From assembly GCA_002404055.1 (NCBI GenBank), contig DHIZ01000135.1:1-6343 (forward strand): DNA of 6,343 bases, in the 5' to 3' direction. The stretch comes from Chloroflexi bacterium UBA4733 (lineage in GTDB: Bacteria > Chloroflexota > UBA4733). The position numbers and the translations under genes are program-made. Numbering within the stretch: the stretch's first letter is position 1; each line of letters begins with the position of its first letter. The notes below the pieces were generated by a model that searched no databases, had not been told where the DNA came from, and saw nothing but the letters and a program-made list of their open reading frames with translations. Positions 1 to 5,932 of this stretch are shown piece by piece.

Positions 1-1009
1 TCCGGCTTCACCTGGGGGAACCAGGTCGTCAGGCCGTGTTGGGCGGCGAAGGTGATGACGGCCTTCTCCAGGTCCAGCAACTGCTTGAGGGCGACGTACA
101 GGAAGTTGCCGCTGCCGCAGGCGGGGTCGAGCACGCGGATAGCAGCCAGTTTGCTGGAGAAGCCGACGAGCAAGCGGCGGAGCGCATCCTGCTGGCGCGC
201 GCGGGCGACACCACTCGCCGCCTCCCGTTTGGCAATGAGCACTTGGGCCTGTTCTTGGACCGTCTCCCACTCGCGTCGTAGCGGGGCCATCAGCACCGGC
301 TCGACGATCAAAAGAATATCCGCGCGGCTGGTGTAGTGGGTGCCAAGCTGGGCGCGTTTGGCGGGATCGAGGCTGCGCTCGAAGAGGGTGCCGAAGATGG
401 CCGGTTCCACGCTGGCCCAGTTGAGTCGACAGGCGCGCTGGAGCACGGCCAGGTCGTCGCGTGTCAGCGCCCAAGGGGCACCCGGCACGGCATCATCTGC
501 GAAGAGGCCGCCGTTGAAGTGGGCGATGTCGTGCTCGCCGAAGGCGCCGCCGCTGGCCATGGCGTCGAACAGGATACGGAGTCGGCGGCCGAACTCCGCC
601 GGACGCTCCCGCGCGCCCTCCACCAGCCGGGTAAACAGCTTGGGCGGCAACAGGCCAATGTCCTGCGCGAACAGACAGAACAGCAGCCGCATGAGGAAGT
701 GGGCGGTCTGTTCCGGTGGCGCTCCGGCCGCTTGCAGGCTCACCGCGAGCTGGGCGAACTCGCGGGCGGCCGCCTCGGTCACCTGCGCCGTGGTCTGCTG
801 GGGCCGCAGTTGCTCTTGCGGACGCCTTTCTCGAAGGTAAAGAAGGTCCCTTCCTGGTCCACCTCGACAGGCGTGGGCTGGCCCAACACGTGGCAGATGT
901 CGATGAAGTGCTGCTGATAGCTCTGGCGTTCGGAGGGATTGGCATGGTTCCAGCGGGCAACGAAGTCGGTCACGGACAGGGCACCTGGCGTCGCCCGACT
1001 CTCGTTCAC
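1..1009 (-). pseudogene. MmeI-like restriction-modification methyltransferase, 5' part, frame-disrupted, runs off the left edge
   Basis: The minus strand encodes two pieces of one MmeI-type protein (fused endonuclease and adenine-N6 methyltransferase). Piece 1 starts at GTG 1009 (VNESRATPGALSVTDFVARW) behind a G-rich ribosome-binding stretch and runs to GTFFTFEKGVRKS, the typical MmeI N-terminal opening; this frame stops at TGA 779-781. Piece 2, in another frame from about 810 to the edge, reads QVTEAAAREFAQL, then FLMRLLFCLFAQDIGLLPP (helical spacer), FNGGLF, IFGTLFERSLDPAKR, LGTHYT, and then DPACGSGNFLYVAL, which is SAM-binding motif I. In intact relatives roughly 100 residues lie between FEKG and the spacer, and that stretch carries the D...ExK nuclease residues (family knowledge, from memory). 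Here they are gone and the join is out of frame. The catalytic NPPY region would lie beyond the edge. Probably inactive; an assembly error at the join is the alternative. Confidence 0.85.
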
Positions 1010-1409
1010 GGTGTGCTGTCCCCCCTGCCGATCATGAACAAAGAGGGTAGCACAGCACCCGATGGGCAGGGCTTTATCTGGGGAGGAGAGTGCGCCGCAA
1101 AGTTTTGCGCAGCAAGCGGGCATTGCGATGTGCCGCGAGTTACAGGGCCGCGATTGCGATCGGCGGCCCTGTAGCCCGGGTACAACCACCGTTCGCCTGC
1201 TGTGCAAGACTCTGCGGCGGCCGTGCCGTGGTGTTGCCGTTGGCGAGCGCGGGCTACCGGGGCGTCGTGGCCTGCCCCGCGCTACTGTGGGTGTGGTGCG
1301 TGCCACCGGGGGAAGCGTGCTGGTCGATGACCGCGATTGACCTCACCTGCCCGTGGCACGCATCCTCCGCACGCTCTCCCAAAGTGACCCCGTCGCTCTC
1401 CACTCGCTC
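1010..1409. other. 400-base gap with no recognisable gene
   Basis: I translated this stretch in both directions and recognised no conserved protein. Open frames here are long only because the GC content is high, and they read as Arg/Ala/Gly/Pro-rich sequence. The notable structure is the palindrome at 1141-1173. The left end should hold the promoter of the methyltransferase remnant, but I see no convincing -35/-10 pair. Confidence 0.5.
1141..1173. repeat. Near-perfect palindrome / hairpin
   Basis: The arm TACAGGGCCGC (1141-1151) is exactly complementary to GCGGCCCTGTA (1163-1173). The inner bases CGAT and ATCG can pair as well, giving about 14 base pairs with one bulge and a TGCG loop. No T-run follows on either strand, so it is not a classical intrinsic terminator. 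It could be a REP-like unit, a protein-binding dyad or an element end. Confidence 0.6.
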
Positions 1410-1724
1410 TTACAGTGACGCCTGGGTACCGGCGCCGGCCGGGATCTGCTCGCGCGCTGACGTGGAAGTGTGGGGACCGAGCGCGCCCGACGCGCCCAGT
1501 TCCTTCAGGACCCACATCCGGGCAAGCGTCGTGGGCCCGACGCCGAGTTCTCTCGCCTCGGCGTACAGCGCCTTCCACTGCGCATCGGTCAACGGCATCG
1601 ATACTACCTTGCCCAGCGGCTGCCTGAACTCCAGCGGCTCGTTGATCGGCACGCTCTCGTCCCACAGGCTCTCCCCAGCGTCGATCCGTGCGGCTTCGCG
1701 CTCCTGTGCCTCCGTCAGCATCAT
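1410..1724 (-). CDS. CopG-type antitoxin-like small protein
   Basis: A 104-residue protein beginning MMLTEAQEREAARIDAGE. Two adjacent ATGs follow AAAGGA with good spacing; the first (1724) or the second (1721) could be used. The N-terminal half is acidic with a WDESVP motif. It is followed by a predicted strand (KVVSMPLTDAQW) and then YAEARELGVGPTTLARMWVLKEL. This layout resembles CopG/BrnA-type antitoxins, where a ribbon strand is followed by two helices and a 'G-x-x-TTL-x-RMWVLE' segment near the end; here that segment spans about residues 60-77. Such proteins usually bind DNA as dimers, repress their own operon and neutralise a partner toxin. No toxin gene is visible on either side, so the partner may be lost or the protein may be a free-standing regulator. 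The last 25 residues (GPHTSTSAREQIPAGAG...) look disordered. Family-level recognition only. Confidence 0.6.
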   Translation of the reverse strand: MMLTEAQEREAARIDAGESLWDESVPINEPLEFRQPLGKVVSMPLTDAQWKALYAEARELGVGPTTLARMWVLKELGASGALGPHTSTSAREQIPAGAGTQASL

Positions 1725-1728
1725 GCCA

Positions 1729-1840
1729 GTCCTTTCTGCAGCCTCGTTGCAGTACTACTCCATATCCCCCTTCCTTTCCAGGGCAGGGGGCGCGGGAAGG
1801 TTCCCCCGGAAGGCCGGGCCGTGCGGCACCTTAACGCTGT
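1729..1840. repeat. 111-bp dispersed repeat, copy 1
   Basis: This copy matches 6058-6168 in the same orientation at roughly 85-90 % identity by eye. A 40-bp core is identical (1793-1832 against 6121-6160). It is rich in short inverted GGAAGG/CCTTCC and CCCC/GGGG motifs, so it should fold. It sits between the antitoxin-like gene, whose ribosome-binding site touches its left edge, and fmdB, whose last 26 codons lie inside it. It encodes no transposase; a REP/MITE-like intergenic repeat is the best description. Confidence 0.8.
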
Positions 1841-1988
1841 AGCCCTCGTTGGAGGCGAAGACCGACGGCACTTTCGTTACCTCCGCCCCGCAGGTGGGGC
1901 ACGTCCCCAGCGCAGCGGACTCCCGGAACGACCGCATCACCTCGAACTCCTTGCGGCAGTTGGCGCAGTAGTACTCATAGATCGGCAT
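1755..1988 (-). CDS. FmdB-family zinc-ribbon protein
   Basis: A 77-residue protein of the FmdB/CxxC_CxxC_SSSS family, small regulatory or stress-linked proteins of poorly known biochemistry. The start MPIYEYYCANCRKEFE is diagnostic. The zinc-ribbon cysteines are C8/C11 and C30/C33 (CPTCG). The ATG at 1988 has a strong ribosome-binding site, AGGAGT, at 1994-1999. After VPSVFASNEGYS (to about residue 51) the protein enters the 111-bp repeat, which supplies the tail KVPHGPAFRGNLP... and the stop codon; the tail is therefore probably not ancestral. The ribbon itself is intact, so the product may still fold. Its 5' end and leader are partly duplicated at 3016-3162. Confidence 0.88.
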   Translation of the reverse strand: MPIYEYYCANCRKEFEVMRSFRESAALGTCPTCGAEVTKVPSVFASNEGYSVKVPHGPAFRGNLPAPPALERKGDME

Positions 1989-2064
1989 CTGCTACTCCTC
2001 TCTCTGGTTTTGTAAGCGGGCGCCACGCCACGGCCGGCATCGTGCAGGCAATTGCATATACCAC
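1916..2064. repeat. Direct repeat A (fmdB 5' end plus leader)
   Basis: Matches 3016-3162 in the same orientation. The coding part (1916-1993) is identical at 76 of 78 bases. The leader (1994-2064) is clearly less similar, with small gaps, ending in the shared GGCAATTGCA and TACCAC stretches. The pair brackets the vapBC module. Confidence 0.85.
1994..1999 (-). promoter_or_regulatory. Ribosome-binding site of the zinc-ribbon gene
   Basis: Reads AGGAGT on the minus strand, six bases before ATG 1988. The matching position in the duplicated copy reads AGGCGC, so that copy lacks a working site. Confidence 0.75.
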
Positions 2065-2194
2065 ATCTTTCCGTCGTCGTTACGGCGTGGCGATGCTCAT
2101 CCCGTTTGCTCGCTGAAGTTCGCTCCGCGCGGTCTCCGAGCGAGGGCGACATACGAATCGGCAACTGCGCGATCCATGCGGTACCATAAGCGAC

Positions 2195-2491
2195 ATGCAA
2201 ACGACCATTGACGCTTCCGGTAGGTTGCTCATTCCAGAAGAGCTTCAGCATCAGGCTGGCCTGAAACCAGGCATGCCGCTTGATGTGTATTGGCGAGAGG
2301 GACACATCGAGATTGAACCGGCGATGCCACAGATCAAACTGGTGCGGAGAGGGCGTTTCCTCGTTGCGGTCGCTGAGACGGCGATCGAGCCGCTAACGGC
2401 GAAGATGGTGGAAGAGACCCGCCAAGCGCTCCAACTCGAGCGCGAAGAGTCATTTTGGGATCAGGATGCGCCGCTTTCTCCTCGACTCTAG
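2195..2491 (+). CDS. vapB: VapB-type antitoxin, AbrB/SpoVT fold
   Basis: A 98-residue protein. Residues 1-45 form an AbrB/MazE swapped-hairpin DNA-binding domain: MQTTIDASGRLLIPEELQ, then GLKPGMPLDVYWREGHIEIEP. The C-terminal part (MVEETRQALQLEREESFWDQ) would wrap the toxin. Such antitoxins block the PIN-domain RNase and repress their own operon. The stop codon lies 26 bases inside vapC, a normal translational coupling for vapBC. No Shine-Dalgarno sequence is evident before ATG 2195 and no in-frame upstream ATG is near, so translation may be leaderless or weak. I see no clear promoter. The frame is intact, unlike its partner, so this may now act only as a DNA-binding protein. Confidence 0.85.
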   Translation: MQTTIDASGRLLIPEELQHQAGLKPGMPLDVYWREGHIEIEPAMPQIKLVRRGRFLVAVAETAIEPLTAKMVEETRQALQLEREESFWDQDAPLSPRL

Positions 2492-3005
2492 TTGCATGGT
2501 GGCCATGCTTTGTGCCTGGCACGCAGGCTGCGATGCCATTCTGCGCGAGGTTGAGCGACGGTTAGACCGAGGCGAGGTTCTGGTCCTGGCCGTGCCGGCA
2601 TTGATCGAGACATATTCGGTGCTCACTCGCCTGCCATTACCGTTCCGGCTATTACCGGTCGATTGTCACCGTCTGCTGGTGACGAGTTTCTTAGCCAATG
2701 CGGCGGAAGTGGTTGCACTGGACGCCGCAGCTTAGACATGGTTCAGTCCGCGCTCGGATGGACATGACAGTTTGGGACCGTCTACCAGAGGGGAAGGCGG
2801 CCAAAGTGTCATGCCGGTTTGAACCACGCCTTACCTTGAGGTATTGCGAAGCGCTCCAACACAGCAAGTCGCCGGCGGGAGAATCTATGATGCCGTGATC
2901 TACGCCTGTGCCATGGCCGCCAACGTCGACGTGTTGCTCACCTTCAATGCGCGCCATTTTCGACCACTCGCCAGGAACGGCATCGAGATCGTCGTCCCAG
3001 CGTAG
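2466..3005 (+). pseudogene. vapC: VapC toxin (PIN-domain RNase), interrupted by a foldback element
   Basis: Starts at ATG 2466 inside the end of vapB and reads MRRFLLDSSCMVAML... ALIETYSVLTRLP ... VVALDAAA, then meets TAG at 2733. The rest of the PIN domain resumes at 2834 in the same frame: LEVLRSAPTQQVAGGRIYDA, then VIYACAMAANVDVLLTFNARHF, ending IEIVVPA at 3005. Removing 2735-2833 (99 bases: the element plus one TA) gives a continuous 146-residue protein, the normal VapC length. Of the acidic metal-binding positions, D7 and E48 are before the break and D109, with N128 in TFNARHF, after it. The 89-residue truncated product therefore lacks half the active site and should be inactive. VapC proteins normally cleave tRNA or rRNA. 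Confidence 0.9.
2735..2831. mobile_element. 97-bp MITE-like foldback element in vapC, TA target duplication
   Basis: Flanked by TA at 2733-2734 and 2832-2833. The ends are imperfect inverted repeats. The left end reads GACATGGTTCAGTCC and the right end, complemented, reads (A)GGCGTGGTTCAAACC, matching at 11 of 15. Further in, CATGACAGTTTGG on the left matches CATGACACTTTGG on the right. The left arm carries about nine extra bases. It encodes no protein. TA duplication with subterminal inverted repeats is the hallmark of non-autonomous IS630/Tc1-mariner elements; the family assignment is inference. Confidence 0.82.
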
Positions 3006-3015
3006 GAACCGTCAT

Positions 3016-3088
3016 CGGACTCCCGGAACGACCGCATCACCTCGAACTCCTTGCGGCGGTTGGCGCAGCAGTACTCATAGATCGGCAT
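3016..3088 (-). pseudogene. fmdB 5' fragment, degenerate
   Basis: The minus strand from ATG 3088 reads MPIYEYCCANRRKEFEVMRS followed by FRES, then loses all similarity to FmdB and runs antisense into vapC. Compared with the intact gene, the second zinc cysteine (C11) is replaced by arginine and Y7 by cysteine. The second CxxC half of the ribbon is missing. The ribbon could not form and the Shine-Dalgarno sequence is destroyed. A gene remnant, not a functional paralogue. Confidence 0.85.
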
Positions 3089-3162
3089 CTGCTGCGCCTA
3101 TCTGACTCCGTAAGGTGGCGCGACGCCACGGCGGGCATCGTGAGGCAATTGCAAAATACCAC
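3016..3162. repeat. Direct repeat B (copy of the fmdB 5' end plus leader)
   Basis: Second copy of 1916-2064, in the same orientation. It begins 10 bases after the vapC stop codon and ends 20 bases before the end of the IclR gene. Confidence 0.85.
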
Positions 3163-3182
3163 TCCCAGGTGCGACGTAATGG

Positions 3183-4031
3183 CTACTGCTCAGCGAGGTT
3201 AAGTGTACGGTCGTGCTGGTCGGAAAAGCCGAGTGCCGCCTCCATAGCCCGCGTCGTGTCCTGCAGGGCGCGGAGAATAGCCGGCACGCGCTGCTCCTGG
3301 AAACGCTGCGCCGGGCCTGAGATGGCGACCGCGTAGACCACCTGGCCGCTAAAGTCGCGCACCGGCATGGCCAGGCAGTACAGTCCTTCCTGGAACTCCT
3401 GGTCATCGGCGGCGTAACCGCGCGTCCGGATCGCCAGCAACTCCTCCTCTAACCGATCACGGGCGGTGATGGTGTTGGCCGTCACAGGGAGCAGAGTGCG
3501 GCGCAACAGCCGGTTGCGATGTTCGACGGAGGCGAAGGCCAGCAGCGCCTTGCCGGACGCCGTGCAGTGAGCGGGCAGGCGCGTGCCGATGCCGAGGTGG
3601 TAACGCAGCGGATGGGATGACTCGACCTTATCGATCACCGTCGCCACGCCATCGATGAGCTGCAGCATTCCAGCCGTCTCCCCCGTGGCGGCACAAGCGG
3701 CAGCCAGCAGTTTATGGAGGGCCGGACTGGGCTGGAGACGGGCCATGGCGATGGCGCCCAGGCGCGCGACTTCCTGACCAAGCCGGAAATACCCTCCGGG
3801 CAAGGCGGAGACCAGGCTGTCCTGCGCCAGGGTCAGCAGCAGCCGGTGCGTGGTGCTGGGCGGGAGGTGGGCGAGTTTGCTCACGTCACGCAAGGCCAGA
3901 GCGTCGGCGTGGTCGGCTAAGACTTGCAGGAGGCGTACACCACGGCGGACGGACTGAACAGAGTCGTTACGCTCTTGCGGCGACCCGCTCACGGCCGCCG
4001 GGTCTGATCGTCTGTTCGCTGTTCTTACCAT
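3183..4031 (-). CDS. IclR-family transcriptional regulator
   Basis: 282 residues, the usual IclR length. A short polar leader precedes the winged helix-turn-helix (about residues 24-92): DSVQSVRRGVRLLQVLADHA, LRDVSKLAHLPPSTTHRLLL, and GGYFRLGQEVARLG. The effector-binding domain follows (about 95-275), including HCTASGKALLAFAS, GYAADDQEFQEGLYCLAMPV and VVYAVAISGPAQRF. IclR proteins are dimeric and respond to small metabolites; many control sugar or aromatic-compound genes divergent from themselves. ATG 4031 is the first possible ATG, because TGA lies two codons upstream; no strong Shine-Dalgarno sequence is visible. It is divergent from the sugar-binding protein gene, with a promoter and dyad between them, so it probably regulates that gene and itself. 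The ligand is unknown. Confidence 0.93.
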   Translation of the reverse strand: MVRTANRRSDPAAVSGSPQERNDSVQSVRRGVRLLQVLADHADALALRDVSKLAHLPPSTTHRLLLTLAQDSLVSALPGGYFRLGQEVARLGAIAMARLQPSPALHKLLAAACAATGETAGMLQLIDGVATVIDKVESSHPLRYHLGIGTRLPAHCTASGKALLAFASVEHRNRLLRRTLLPVTANTITARDRLEEELLAIRTRGYAADDQEFQEGLYCLAMPVRDFSGQVVYAVAISGPAQRFQEQRVPAILRALQDTTRAMEAALGFSDQHDRTLNLAEQ

Positions 4032-4072
4032 TGCTCAGTATCTTTGCTTCCACTTGGCATAAAAGGCGATGC

Positions 4073-4112
4073 CGCACGGTCGCACAGTCGCACAGTCGCA
4101 CGGGCGCACTCC
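4073..4112. repeat. 8-bp tandem repeat array
   Basis: Five consecutive 8-base units of the form CGCACNNN: CGCACGGT, CGCACAGT twice, CGCACGGG and CGCACTCC, with a further TCGCAC at 4114-4119. It lies immediately upstream of the -35 box at 4128. It may be slippage-prone DNA or a helical array of binding sites (8 bp is not a full turn). Confidence 0.7.
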
Positions 4113-4127
4113 AGTCGCACGCTGCCC

Positions 4128-4156
4128 TTGACAATCCTCTGTCGGTAGCCTAGACT
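4128..4156 (+). promoter_or_regulatory. Sigma70-type promoter for the sugar-binding protein gene
   Basis: A perfect -35 box TTGACA (4128-4133) is followed after exactly 17 bases by TAGACT (4151-4156, 4 of 6 to the -10 consensus). Transcription would start near 4163, leaving a leader of about 190 bases before ATG 4355. Confidence 0.65.
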
Positions 4157-4174
4157 TGCTGTACTACGGTACGC

Positions 4175-4193
4175 TATTCCATGATACGGAATA
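4175..4193. promoter_or_regulatory. Palindromic operator candidate (IclR site)
   Basis: TATTCCATGATACGGAATA: perfect 6-base arms TATTCC/GGAATA around a 7-base centre that is itself partly symmetric. It lies about 12-30 bases downstream of the predicted start site, where a bound repressor would block transcription. TTCC...GGAA dyads are common among IclR-family operators (general knowledge). Assignment to the neighbouring regulator is inference. Confidence 0.5.
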
Positions 4194-4342
4194 CGCGGCG
4201 TGCTGTCAAGGGCGTAAAATCGCACGGAATGGCATCCAGTCGAGCAAGGGGGAGGCCTATCGACGAGAGGAGCAGTGAGGCACGTTGGGTTTGAAGGAAG
4301 CCCCGCTCGCGATTAGGCGAGGTGTCTTCCGAAGTAATGTGG

Positions 4343-4348
4343 AAGGAG
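4343..4348 (+). promoter_or_regulatory. Ribosome-binding site that decides the start of the sugar-binding protein
   Basis: AAGGAG ends six bases before ATG 4355. In-frame starts at GTG 4322 and ATG 4337 lie upstream of or at this site and would add residues before the signal peptide, so 4355 is preferred. Confidence 0.8.
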
Positions 4349-4354
4349 AATGCC

Positions 4355-5908
4355 ATGCACAGCACGCAATACCCTGAGTTCGCCCCTGGACAAGGTCTCT
4401 CTCGCCGGGGGCTCATCCGCGGCAGCCTCGCGCTGGGAGCGCTCGCGCTGCTCAGCGCCTGCGGCACGACCGGGCCAGCGACGGCGACCACTGCCTCCAC
4501 AGTGACGGCGACCGTCACCGCCGCCCCAGTCACCGCCTCCCCTGTCACCGTCGCTACGACCACTGCCGTCGCCAGCAGCAGCGCGACCACGTCAGCAGTG
4601 AGTTCGGCAACGGCGGCCTCCGCAGCGGCCACCACCACCAGCGCGGCGGCAAGCCAGGCCCGCCCTTCCGGCGCCCAGGTGACCATCCATATGCTGGAGC
4701 GGGCCGGGCAGGAGGCCCAGGCGCTCGACATCCGCATCCCCCAGTTCATGCAGCAGAACCCGAACATCAAGGTCCTCCGGGACTCCACGCCGGGCGACAT
4801 CATCCAGAAGGAGGCGACGCTGGCCGCCGCCGACACGTTGCCGGACACCGTCCACTCCTACCTTGGCGACGAGAGCTACCAGTTCTTCGCCGCCAATGGC
4901 ATCCTGATCCCAATTGAGGACCGGCTGGCGCGGGACAAGGTGGACCTCGCTGGCTGGTTCCCGTCGCTCATCGACGTGATGCGCGTCGACGGCAAGCTGC
5001 ACGGGCTGCCGTTCAAGGGTCAGGTCCTGACCTCGGCCTTCTTTTTCAACACTGACCTGTTCGACCAGGCCGGCGTGACGTACCCGACGGAGAACTGGAC
5101 CCTGGACGACCTCACGAGCATGGCCGAAAAGCTGACCAAGCGGCAAGGCAGCACGACAGCGGTCTGGGGCTACGGCTTGCAAACCTGGGGAGGCGAGAAC
5201 TGGACGGGCCATGTGCGCAACTGGGATGCGGAGTGGCTGAGCGCGGATGGCAAGACATCCCAGATCAACACGAAGCCGATCCAGACCGCCTTGCAGTGGT
5301 ACTACGACATGGCATCGAAGGCCCAGACGCTCGCCCCCAGCGCGCTTGATGCGGCGAACAAGCTGTTTCCCCAGGGGCAGTGCGCCATCCTTGGCCGGGC
5401 CTACTGCAACTACAAGTCCAACACCCTGTCGCCTGGCATGGTCCACTTCAAGTGGAACATGACGCTGCCGCCGAAGGGGACCAACGACAATCGCGGCGGC
5501 ATGTTCGCAGGCGACAGCCAGGCGATCACCAAGGACAGCAAGCAGCCGGACGCTGCGTTCGAGTTGCTGAAGTGGCTGACCGATCAGGAGACCGGCGTCC
5601 AACTCGGATTGCAGACGAAGGGCTCGTCGACGCTGGGCGGCCGCCCCGATGTCTACGCGGACCCGCGCATCGTCAATGAGGCGATCTTCCCGAAGGAGGC
5701 GCAGCAGGCCCAGCTCCAGAGTGTCCAGGTGCTGAAGGGGCCGTACAGTGCGGCCTACAACTATCGCGCTTCGGACATCTATGCAGCACGCGACAAGGCG
5801 ACGCAGCCCGTGCAGGATGGCAAAACCCAGCCGGACACGGGATTCCTGGCCGGCTTGAACCAGCAAGTGCAGGCCATCCTGGACCAGCCGCGACCGACGA
5901 AGATCTAA
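4355..5908 (+). CDS. ABC transporter sugar-binding lipoprotein (family 1 extracellular solute-binding protein)
   Basis: 517 residues from ATG 4355. The N-terminus has a twin-arginine motif (LSRRGLIRG, about residues 15-23), a hydrophobic stretch and a lipobox LSAC with the lipidated cysteine at 36, so it is probably Tat-exported and membrane-anchored. Residues 37-102 form an uncharged Thr/Ala/Ser/Val linker. The binding protein proper starts near residue 108 (VTIHMLERAG). It shows the family 1 features FMQQNPNIKVLRDSTPGDI, TLPDTVHSYLGDES, GILIPIEDRLARDKVDLAGW, FFFNTDLFDQAGV, W..DDL..MAEKLT and AAFELLKWLTDQETGVQLGL. It would deliver a sugar or oligosaccharide to ABC permeases, none of which are in the window. 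Regulation is probably by the divergent IclR protein through the dyad at 4175-4193. Substrate not determinable. Confidence 0.95.
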   Translation: MHSTQYPEFAPGQGLSRRGLIRGSLALGALALLSACGTTGPATATTASTVTATVTAAPVTASPVTVATTTAVASSSATTSAVSSATAASAAATTTSAAASQARPSGAQVTIHMLERAGQEAQALDIRIPQFMQQNPNIKVLRDSTPGDIIQKEATLAAADTLPDTVHSYLGDESYQFFAANGILIPIEDRLARDKVDLAGWFPSLIDVMRVDGKLHGLPFKGQVLTSAFFFNTDLFDQAGVTYPTENWTLDDLTSMAEKLTKRQGSTTAVWGYGLQTWGGENWTGHVRNWDAEWLSADGKTSQINTKPIQTALQWYYDMASKAQTLAPSALDAANKLFPQGQCAILGRAYCNYKSNTLSPGMVHFKWNMTLPPKGTNDNRGGMFAGDSQAITKDSKQPDAAFELLKWLTDQETGVQLGLQTKGSSTLGGRPDVYADPRIVNEAIFPKEAQQAQLQSVQVLKGPYSAAYNYRASDIYAARDKATQPVQDGKTQPDTGFLAGLNQQVQAILDQPRPTKI

Positions 5909-5911
5909 CGG

Positions 5912-5932
5912 GGCACCGAGCGCGTCGGTGTC
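5912..5932 (+). terminator. Hairpin just after the sugar-binding protein gene
   Basis: GGCACCGA pairs with TCGGTGTC around a GCGCG loop (8 pairs, one G-U), starting four bases after the stop codon. No T-tract follows, so termination is uncertain; it may instead stabilise the 3' end of the message. A second short hairpin (GGGATG/CATCCC, 5951-5971) follows before the reductase start. Confidence 0.35.

Noticed and set aside
336..917. 193-codon plus-strand open frame over the methyltransferase
   Set aside because: The opposite strand carries unmistakable MmeI-like motifs including DPACGSGNF; this frame has none.
1340..1412. Plus-strand tail reading LPVARILRTLSQSDPVALHSLLQ
   Set aside because: Looks protein-like, but the frame has a stop immediately upstream and no start or family match; could be chance.
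1729..1840. CRISPR repeat or tRNA
   Set aside because: The repeat occurs twice, more than 4 kb apart, with no spacers and no cloverleaf.
1090..1842. 250-codon plus-strand open frame across the empty stretch and the antitoxin-like gene
   Set aside because: Low-complexity composition, overlaps a better-supported minus-strand gene with a Shine-Dalgarno sequence, and ends in the dispersed repeat.
2109..2144. CTCGCT/AGCGAG inverted repeat upstream of vapB as an antitoxin operator
   Set aside because: Six-base arms with a 24-base loop; too weak to support.
4174..4848. 224-codon minus-strand open frame across the divergent promoter
   Set aside because: Val/Ala-rich antisense of the Thr/Ala linker; crosses the promoter and operator region.
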